Position numbers and translations under genes: made by a program. Under the pieces are notes generated by a model. It did no database searches, was not told the origin of the DNA, and saw only the letters and a program-made list of their open reading frames with translations. DNA of 5,251 bases from Alphaproteobacteria bacterium (GTDB lineage: Bacteria > Pseudomonadota > Alphaproteobacteria > Micavibrionales > UBA2020): contig JAQSWE010000195.1 of assembly GCA_029266795.1 (NCBI GenBank), forward strand, positions 1-5,251. The letters are read 5' to 3'. This document shows, piece after piece, positions 1-4,190 of this stretch. Every line of letters begins with the position of its first letter. The first letter of the stretch is position 1.

Positions 1-29
1 AGCGTGTTGAATAATTGCAGCGGCATCAT
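1..29 (-). CDS. cysS: Probable start of cysteinyl-tRNA synthetase (partial, runs off the left edge)
   Basis: Reading leftwards from an ATG at 29 (a second ATG follows at 26), the codons give MMPLQLFNT, and the last two bases (CT) force a tenth residue, Leu. LQLFNTL closely resembles the usual beginning of cysteinyl-tRNA synthetase, typically L-x-L-[YF]-N-T-L-T-R, the strand just before its nucleotide-binding region. That enzyme charges tRNA-Cys with cysteine in the cytoplasm. The frame opens 4 bases after the stop of the Smr-like gene on the same strand, with AAGTGAG as a weak ribosome-binding site overlapping that stop, so the two genes look translationally linked. Only ten residues are visible and no catalytic motif is in view, so the name rests on N-terminal resemblance and position. 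A different gene starting here is possible. Confidence 0.5.
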
Positions 30-33
30 CTAC

Positions 34-342
34 TCACTTGAACTTCACATACATACCGCCGGATTCTTTCGACATCACGGGGATTGCGGTTTCGATATAG
101 CCGTTCATTTTCTCGACCTTGAAATAACGCGCCACGGGCTGGAACAGCGTTTCGCCTTCACCGGGTTTCGCGGGGTTGAAGCGGATATAGAGCGTTTTGA
201 CAGATGTCTTCTTGCAATATTTGACGGTATGGTCGAGCGTATGCAGCGCGTCCTGCCGGTCCTGATTGCGCAGGTCGAGCTTCACCTCTGCCCCTTCAAG
301 GTCAAGGTTTTCGGTCGATGCCATCTGGTCGAAAAAACTCAT
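34..342 (-). CDS. Small protein with a degenerate Smr-like fold (102 aa)
   Basis: The frame has good coding character and its ATG at 342 is preceded by GAGGGA with a 4-base gap, a clear ribosome-binding site. No signal peptide or membrane segment is visible, so it is probably cytoplasmic. The order of elements recalls the Smr (small MutS-related) domain: VKLDLRN at residues 20-26 where Smr proteins have LDLHG, then a helix (27-45), the strand VKTLYIRF (48-55), a loop NPAKPGEGE (56-64) where the HGKG motif would lie, a helix (65-74), and a closing GGMYVKFK (95-102) like the terminal GGxGALYVxLK. The His and Gly of both signature motifs are missing, so the nuclease or nucleic-acid-binding role known for Smr domains cannot be assumed. 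It opens a leftward unit that apparently continues into cysS. The fold assignment is my inference from pattern; a plain hypothetical protein is the cautious label. Confidence 0.82.
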   Translation of the reverse strand: MSFFDQMASTENLDLEGAEVKLDLRNQDRQDALHTLDHTVKYCKKTSVKTLYIRFNPAKPGEGETLFQPVARYFKVEKMNGYIETAIPVMSKESGGMYVKFK

Positions 343-346
343 AAAA

Positions 347-352
347 TCCCTC
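347..352 (-). promoter_or_regulatory. Ribosome-binding site of the Smr-like gene
   Basis: Read on the minus strand, bases 352 to 347 are GAGGGA, followed by TTTT and the ATG at 342. This is the clearest Shine-Dalgarno sequence in the window and fixes the start of the small gene. Confidence 0.65.
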
Positions 353-368
353 TTTGCGGTCGCGGGTT

Positions 369-377
369 AATATAGCA
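369..377 (-). promoter_or_regulatory. Candidate extended -10 promoter for the leftward Smr-like/cysS unit
   Basis: On the minus strand, bases 377 to 369 read TGC followed by TATATT, which is a TG-n extended -10 element with five of six matches to TATAAT. It would start transcription near 362, about 20 bases before the ATG at 342 and just ahead of the GAGGGA site. No convincing -35 hexamer lies 16-18 bases upstream, as is usual for extended -10 promoters. The whole divergent spacer is 63 bp, so any rightward promoter for the dihydroorotase must overlap it. The best rightward -10-like hexamer is TAATAT at 368-373, four of six matches and weak. Predicted from sequence only. Confidence 0.35.
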
Positions 378-405
378 ATATCCAGCCCTGAAAGTGAGTC
401 CAAAA

Positions 406-1809
406 ATGGCGCAGGTTTTCGATTTAATTCTCAAAAACGGTCATGTCGCAACCCCGTGGGGTATCCACAAAACCGATATTGCGGTTGTGGACGGGCGGAT
501 TGCCGATATCGGCGATTTCGGCGCGACAGCCGCGCGGGAAATTATCGACTGCAAGGGACTTCATATACTGCCGGGTGCGATTGACACGCAAGTCCATTTG
601 CGCGAACCGGGCCTGACGCATAAAGAAGATTTATCAACCGGCACGCTGGCCGCCATCGCCGGCGGCGTCACCACCGTATTCGAAATGCCGAATACCGACC
701 CGCTGACGATCAGCGGCGGCACCCTGCATGACAAGCTGCACCGCGCGCAGGAAAAAGCATTCTGCGATTACGCCTTCTTCATCGGCGGCTGCGCGGAAAA
801 CGCGCATCTTCTCGCACAACTCGAAAAAATTCCCGGCTGTTGCGGCGTCAAGGTTTTCATGGGGTCGTCAACCGGCGCGCTGCTGGCGGCGCAGGACGAG
901 GTGATTTTAAAAATCCTGCAAAACGGCACGCGCCGCGTCGCGCTGCATGCGGAGGATGAAGAACGCCTGAAATCACGCAAGCATATCGCGGAAACCAGCC
1001 ACGATGTGAAAGACCACCCCGTCTGGCGCGACGCCGAATGCGCGTTGCTGGCCGTGAAACGCGCGGTGAAACTGGCGCGCGAGGCGGGGCGGCGCATCCA
1101 TTTCCTGCATGTGACATCGGGCGATGAAATGGTTTACCTGCGCGATCATAAAGACATTTGCACCATCGAAACCACGCCGCAGCACCTGACCCTCTCCGCA
1201 CCCGAATGTTACGAGCGCCTCGGCACGCGCGCGCAGATGAACCCGCCGATCCGCGACAAGAAACATACGGAAATGCTATGGGATGCCGTGAACAAAGGCG
1301 TTGTCGACGTGCTGGGATCGGACCACGCGCCGCATACGCTCGAGGAAAAGGCGAAAGAATATCCCGCATCGCCCTCCGGCATGACAGGTGTGCAGACGAT
1401 GATGCCGGTGATGTTGAACCATGTGAATAACGGGAAATTGCCGCTGGAGCGCGTCGTCGATCTGCTCGCCCATGGCCCCCAACGCATCTACCAAATCGCG
1501 GGCAAGGGGCGCATCGCGCTTGGCTACGATGCCGACTTCACGGTTGTGGATATGGCACGCGAAAAAACCATCACCGATAAATGGATAAAATCGCGCTGCG
1601 GCTGGACGCCATTCGACGGCATGAAAGTCAAAGGCTGGGTGCAGGGCACCATCCTGCGCGGCACGGTCGTGATGTGGGATGACGAGATCACCGAGTCGGC
1701 CATCAGCCGCAAATCGCGCGGACAACCCGTCCGTTTTGCCGATTTATTGACAAACGCAACAAACTTGCCCATGGAAGAGGTCTCGGCGGGGCCGATGGAT
1801 TGCTGCTAA
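406..1809 (+). CDS. pyrC: Dihydroorotase-type amidohydrolase
   Basis: A 467-residue cytoplasmic metal-dependent hydrolase of the amidohydrolase superfamily, expected to convert carbamoyl-aspartate to dihydroorotate in pyrimidine synthesis. Visible motifs, numbered from the ATG at 406: the family signature DTQVHLREPG (60-69) with substrate-binding Arg66; MPNT with Asn96; GVKVFMGSS with Lys149, a possible carboxylated metal-bridging lysine; HAED with His181; HVTS with His235; NPPIR from Asn279; and GSDHAPHT with catalytic Asp306. The first His of the usual HxH metal pair is Gln62. I recall the same DTQVH in other alphaproteobacterial members annotated as dihydroorotase, so it marks a subgroup rather than an error. 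About 20 residues follow the GxPVRF segment near which relatives end. The ATG at 406 is preferred because AAGTGAG lies 7 bases before it; an in-frame GTG at 394 would add four residues but has no ribosome-binding site and sits inside that AAGTGAG. A related cyclic amidase is the alternative. Confidence 0.9.
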   Translation: MAQVFDLILKNGHVATPWGIHKTDIAVVDGRIADIGDFGATAAREIIDCKGLHILPGAIDTQVHLREPGLTHKEDLSTGTLAAIAGGVTTVFEMPNTDPLTISGGTLHDKLHRAQEKAFCDYAFFIGGCAENAHLLAQLEKIPGCCGVKVFMGSSTGALLAAQDEVILKILQNGTRRVALHAEDEERLKSRKHIAETSHDVKDHPVWRDAECALLAVKRAVKLAREAGRRIHFLHVTSGDEMVYLRDHKDICTIETTPQHLTLSAPECYERLGTRAQMNPPIRDKKHTEMLWDAVNKGVVDVLGSDHAPHTLEEKAKEYPASPSGMTGVQTMMPVMLNHVNNGKLPLERVVDLLAHGPQRIYQIAGKGRIALGYDADFTVVDMAREKTITDKWIKSRCGWTPFDGMKVKGWVQGTILRGTVVMWDDEITESAISRKSRGQPVRFADLLTNATNLPMEEVSAGPMDCC

Positions 1810-1822
1810 TCCAGACAATATC

Positions 1823-1863
1823 ATTAATAATCATGAACTTACGCTGGTTACTTGATTATTAAT
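1823..1863. repeat. Perfect 11-bp inverted repeat after the dihydroorotase gene
   Basis: ATTAATAATCA at 1823-1833 is the exact reverse complement of TGATTATTAAT at 1853-1863, with a 19-base loop. It begins 13 bases after the dihydroorotase stop and is followed by a short TTTT. The stem has only one G-C pair, so as RNA it would be a weak intrinsic terminator. As DNA it could equally be the operator of a dimeric regulator for the gene that follows. The repeat itself is certain; its role is not. Confidence 0.55.
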
Positions 1864-1880
1864 TTTCCATAGCATTTATC
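1852..1880 (+). promoter_or_regulatory. Weak candidate promoter for the GGDEF-EAL gene
   Basis: TTGATT at 1852-1857 (four of six matches to TTGACA) is followed after 17 bases by TTTATC at 1875-1880 (three of six matches to TATAAT). This lies in the most AT-rich stretch of the window, about 95 bases before the favoured TTG start. The -35 box overlaps the right arm of the 11-bp inverted repeat, so a protein bound there could block it. The -10 match is poor and another start site in the same spacer is quite possible. Confidence 0.2.
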
Positions 1881-1892
1881 TTACATCTTACA
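1879..1892 (+). repeat. Tandem 7-bp direct repeat TCTTACA x2
   Basis: TCTTACA occurs twice head to tail at 1879-1885 and 1886-1892 in the AT-rich spacer upstream of the GGDEF-EAL gene. Adjacent short copies can be half-sites for a regulator, but two copies of seven bases may also be chance in low-complexity DNA. Only the repeat itself is visible. Confidence 0.35.
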
Positions 1893-1899
1893 CAATTCC

Positions 1900-1927
1900 T
1901 TAAACCTGTTGGCGTAAAATGGTTTAA
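1900..1927. repeat. 7-bp inverted repeat TTAAACC/GGTTTAA
   Basis: TTAAACC at 1900-1906 pairs exactly with GGTTTAA at 1921-1927 around a 14-base loop. It is directly followed by a second dyad at 1931-1950, so the leader of the GGDEF-EAL gene could fold into two consecutive stems, or these could be binding sites on DNA. No U-run follows, so it is not a terminator. Confidence 0.4.
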
Positions 1928-1930
1928 ATG

Positions 1931-1950
1931 GAATGCCTTGGGGGGCATTC
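1931..1950 (+). repeat. Hairpin GAATGCC/GGCATTC in the leader of the GGDEF-EAL gene
   Basis: GAATGCC at 1931-1937 is the exact complement of GGCATTC at 1944-1950, with a six-base loop (TTGGGG) and a possible G-U and U-A extension at the base. The furthest upstream possible start codon, TTG at 1938, falls in this loop. The stem ends 10 bases before the AGGGG ribosome-binding site of the favoured TTG start at 1974. It could influence translation, but no ligand-binding architecture is recognisable. Confidence 0.45.
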
Positions 1951-1959
1951 TAAAAGTTC

Positions 1960-1964
1960 AGGGG
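1960..1964 (+). promoter_or_regulatory. Ribosome-binding site AGGGG that decides the TTG start at 1974
   Basis: AGGGG at 1960-1964 lies 9 bases before a TTG at 1974 that is in frame with the GGDEF-EAL gene. The alternative TTG at 1938 has only a poor GGA five bases before it and lies in a hairpin loop. There is no in-frame ATG until inside the first membrane segment, so a non-ATG start is needed. Confidence 0.5.
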
Positions 1965-1973
1965 TTCACGGTT

Positions 1974-4151
1974 TTGGAACGCAATCCAGCCGATTACGAG
2001 AACGAGGATACCAGCAGCAAACGCAAAAGCCGCTGGTCGTTCCTCGCGCCGGATGCCACAGGGTCGAGCCCTGTGTGGCGGAGCCGTATTTCATGGCGCA
2101 TCACGCTGGCGGTCTTCGGTACGATCATGATCGTGCAGGGCGCGGTGCTCGCCTTCAACGTGAAAAGCTATGAAGCCGACAAGCTGAACGACCTGTCCGA
2201 GCTCGCCCGCGCCACAATCACGACATCGCTCAACGAAACACCCGGGCAGACGCCCATCAGCAACGCGATCGCAAAACGGCTCTTCGCGACGACCGCCGTG
2301 CAGGGCATCGCGGTTTATGACGCCGATTTCACGCCGCTGACGCGCTACGGCAAGCCACCCAGCGTCGTGCCCGACGCGAAGCCCGACACCCCCACCCATG
2401 CGCGCAGCGCGAACGGCCTTGAATACGACGTCATCTTCAACCCCAAGCACCTGCAGCGCCCCTATCACATCGCGGCGCGCATCGATTCCAGCAATGTCGA
2501 CGGCATGGTGACGAAGCAGATCCACCAGACTCTGGTGATTTTGTTGCTGCTGTCGGGGCTTGTCACCAGCATCATGATGCTTGCGCTGGGTGCCTGGCTG
2601 CTGGAGCCGATCATGATCCTGCGCAACAACCTGCTCTCGGCCGCGCGCAACCCCGAGAAACCCGAATTGCAGAAGCCGAGCATCGAAAGCCGCGACGAGA
2701 TCGGCGTCGCGATCCGCATCGCCAACGACCTGATCCGCCAGAACGCCAACAACCTGAAACGCTTGCGCTCGCAAGCGGAAGACAAGATCCACAAGCTCGC
2801 CTATTACGATAACCTGACCGGTCTGCCGAACCGCACCTACTTCCTTGAGAAGCTCGACGATGCCATCCGCCACAAAGTGGTGGAGGAAGACCGCCGCATC
2901 GCCGTTTTCTCGGTCGACCTTGACCATTTCAAGGACATCAACGACACGATGGGCCATGAATTCGGCGACAAATTACTCGAGGCGATTGGTAAACGCCTTG
3001 TGAAGTGCATGCCCGAAGACGCGATGATTTCCCGCGCCTCGGCCGACGAATTCACGATCATGGTCGTGCTGAAGCCGGAATACGCCGAATCCCAGATGCT
3101 GATCGACCGCATCTTCCAGGCGATGGGCGAACCGGTGAGCATCCTGCAGGAACGCTTCCAGGTGCGCGTGTCGATCGGCGTGTCGCATTGCCCCGACGAT
3201 ACGATGGAAGCGCGCCAGCTGCTGAAAAATTCCGACATCGCCCTGAACCGCGCGAAGGAAGAAGGGCGCGATACCGTCCGCTTCTACAGCCAAGACTTCG
3301 ACCTCGCCGTCCAGCAACGCTTCCAGTTGCTGCGCGACCTGCGCTCGGCGCTCGATGAAAACCAGCTGACGCTGCATTACCATCCGCAGTTCGATTTGCG
3401 CACTGGCCAGCTGATCGGCGCGGAGGTGCTGCTGCGCTGGTTCCTGCCCGACAATTCAAAAGATGGCGGCTATTACGTCTCGCCCGCCGAGTTTATCCCC
3501 GTCGCCGAACAATCCGGCCTGATCGTGCCGATCGGCGAATGGGTCTTGCGCACCGCCTGCGCGCAGATCAAGGCGTGGCAAGAAATGGGCATCCCCCCGT
3601 TCCGCGTTGCGGTCAACATTTCCGGCGTGCAGTTCCACAAGGCCGACATCGTGGCGCTGACGAGCGACGTTTTGAAAACCACCAAGCTCGATCCCAAGCT
3701 GCTCGAACTGGAAGTCACGGAATCCGTCTTCATGGAAAACATGCAGATGACGATCGACATCCTGAACCAGCTGCACCGTCTGGGCGTGGAGCTGGCCGTC
3801 GACGACTTCGGCACGGGTTACAGCTCGCTGTCCTACCTGCGCCAGTTCCCCATCGACCGGCTGAAAATCGACCAATCCTTCATTCGTAACGCTTTGGTCA
3901 ACCCCGACGACCGCATGATCACCAAGACGATCATTAATCTGGGCCACAGCCTGAACCTCAAGGTCATCGCCGAAGGCGTGGAGACCAACGACCACGAAAA
4001 CTTCCTGAAGGAAGAGGGCTGCGACGAGGTGCAGGGCTTCAAATACACCAAGCCCCTGCCCGTCGACAAATTCCGCGACTATGTCGTCAATTACAACCGC
4101 GAATGGGCGAAAAAGAACCGCCCCTCGGTCGTCGACGAAAAGAAAGCCTGA
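1974..4151 (+). CDS. Membrane-anchored HAMP-GGDEF-EAL protein, probable cyclic di-GMP phosphodiesterase
   Basis: 725 residues from the TTG at 1974 (737 from a TTG at 1938; a GTG at 2073 is also in frame). Order of parts: a short charged cytoplasmic start; TM1 about 41-61; an extracytoplasmic stretch of about 125 residues with no motif I recognise; TM2 about 186-213; a HAMP-like linker with LEP near 212 and DEIG at 241-244; a coiled segment; the GGDEF domain about 279-442; and the EAL domain about 451-703. The GGDEF signature is SADEF (356-360) and there is no RxxD inhibitory site ahead of it, although DLDHFKDIND is retained, so cyclase activity is doubtful while GTP binding may remain. The EAL motif is EVL (484-486) with its Glu present, as are Asn548, Glu580, Asp610-Asp611 in DDFGTGYSS, Lys631, Glu667 and Gln687. 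It is therefore likely to hydrolyse cyclic di-GMP to pGpG at the inner membrane. A non-enzymatic receptor role is less likely. Confidence 0.92.
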   Translation: MERNPADYENEDTSSKRKSRWSFLAPDATGSSPVWRSRISWRITLAVFGTIMIVQGAVLAFNVKSYEADKLNDLSELARATITTSLNETPGQTPISNAIAKRLFATTAVQGIAVYDADFTPLTRYGKPPSVVPDAKPDTPTHARSANGLEYDVIFNPKHLQRPYHIAARIDSSNVDGMVTKQIHQTLVILLLLSGLVTSIMMLALGAWLLEPIMILRNNLLSAARNPEKPELQKPSIESRDEIGVAIRIANDLIRQNANNLKRLRSQAEDKIHKLAYYDNLTGLPNRTYFLEKLDDAIRHKVVEEDRRIAVFSVDLDHFKDINDTMGHEFGDKLLEAIGKRLVKCMPEDAMISRASADEFTIMVVLKPEYAESQMLIDRIFQAMGEPVSILQERFQVRVSIGVSHCPDDTMEARQLLKNSDIALNRAKEEGRDTVRFYSQDFDLAVQQRFQLLRDLRSALDENQLTLHYHPQFDLRTGQLIGAEVLLRWFLPDNSKDGGYYVSPAEFIPVAEQSGLIVPIGEWVLRTACAQIKAWQEMGIPPFRVAVNISGVQFHKADIVALTSDVLKTTKLDPKLLELEVTESVFMENMQMTIDILNQLHRLGVELAVDDFGTGYSSLSYLRQFPIDRLKIDQSFIRNALVNPDDRMITKTIINLGHSLNLKVIAEGVETNDHENFLKEEGCDEVQGFKYTKPLPVDKFRDYVVNYNREWAKKNRPSVVDEKKA
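2057..2075 (+). repeat. Perfect 7-bp hairpin inside the start of the GGDEF-EAL gene
   Basis: CACAGGG at 2057-2063 and CCCTGTG at 2069-2075 are exact complements around a five-base TCGAG loop, within the codons just before TM1. An in-frame GTG (2073-2075) forms the end of the 3' arm. This is a stable short stem with five G-C pairs near the 5' end of the message. It may be incidental to codon choice. Confidence 0.35.
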
Positions 4152-4190
4152 GCCCTTCCGCAATCCCCCTCCTTCGGTTAGTATCCCCTC

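Noticed and set aside
4..375. Plus-strand open frame of 123 codons opposite the Smr-like gene
   Set aside because: It has no ribosome-binding site or recognisable motif and lies antisense to a frame with a clear GAGGGA site and a family-like pattern.
365..384. ATAT-AGCA-ATAT symmetry in the divergent spacer as an operator
   Set aside because: Only four A/T pairs match on each side and the symmetry does not extend, so it is expected by chance in AT-rich promoter DNA.
1900..2075. Possible cyclic di-GMP riboswitch, because a CACAGGG string and leader hairpins sit by a cyclic di-GMP gene
   Set aside because: CACAGGG lies inside the coding region and pairs with its own complement. The conserved core and tetraloop-receptor arrangement of the known classes are not present.
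2051..2085. A GGGTCGAGCCC-like segment reminiscent of a tRNA T-arm
   Set aside because: The loop is five bases rather than seven, no acceptor, D or anticodon stems surround it, and the stretch is in the coding frame of the GGDEF-EAL gene.
1928..2173. ATG at 1928 opening an 81-codon frame that overlaps the start of the GGDEF-EAL gene
   Set aside because: It is out of frame with the domain-bearing sequence and its product has no motif. It could at most act as an overlapping upstream frame, for which I see no support.
2091..2957. Long minus-strand open frame of 288 codons opposite the GGDEF-EAL gene
   Set aside because: It is a shadow of GC-rich codon use: the plus-strand frame encodes clear domains here, and the antisense product shows repetitive Val/Asp/Arg composition with no motif.
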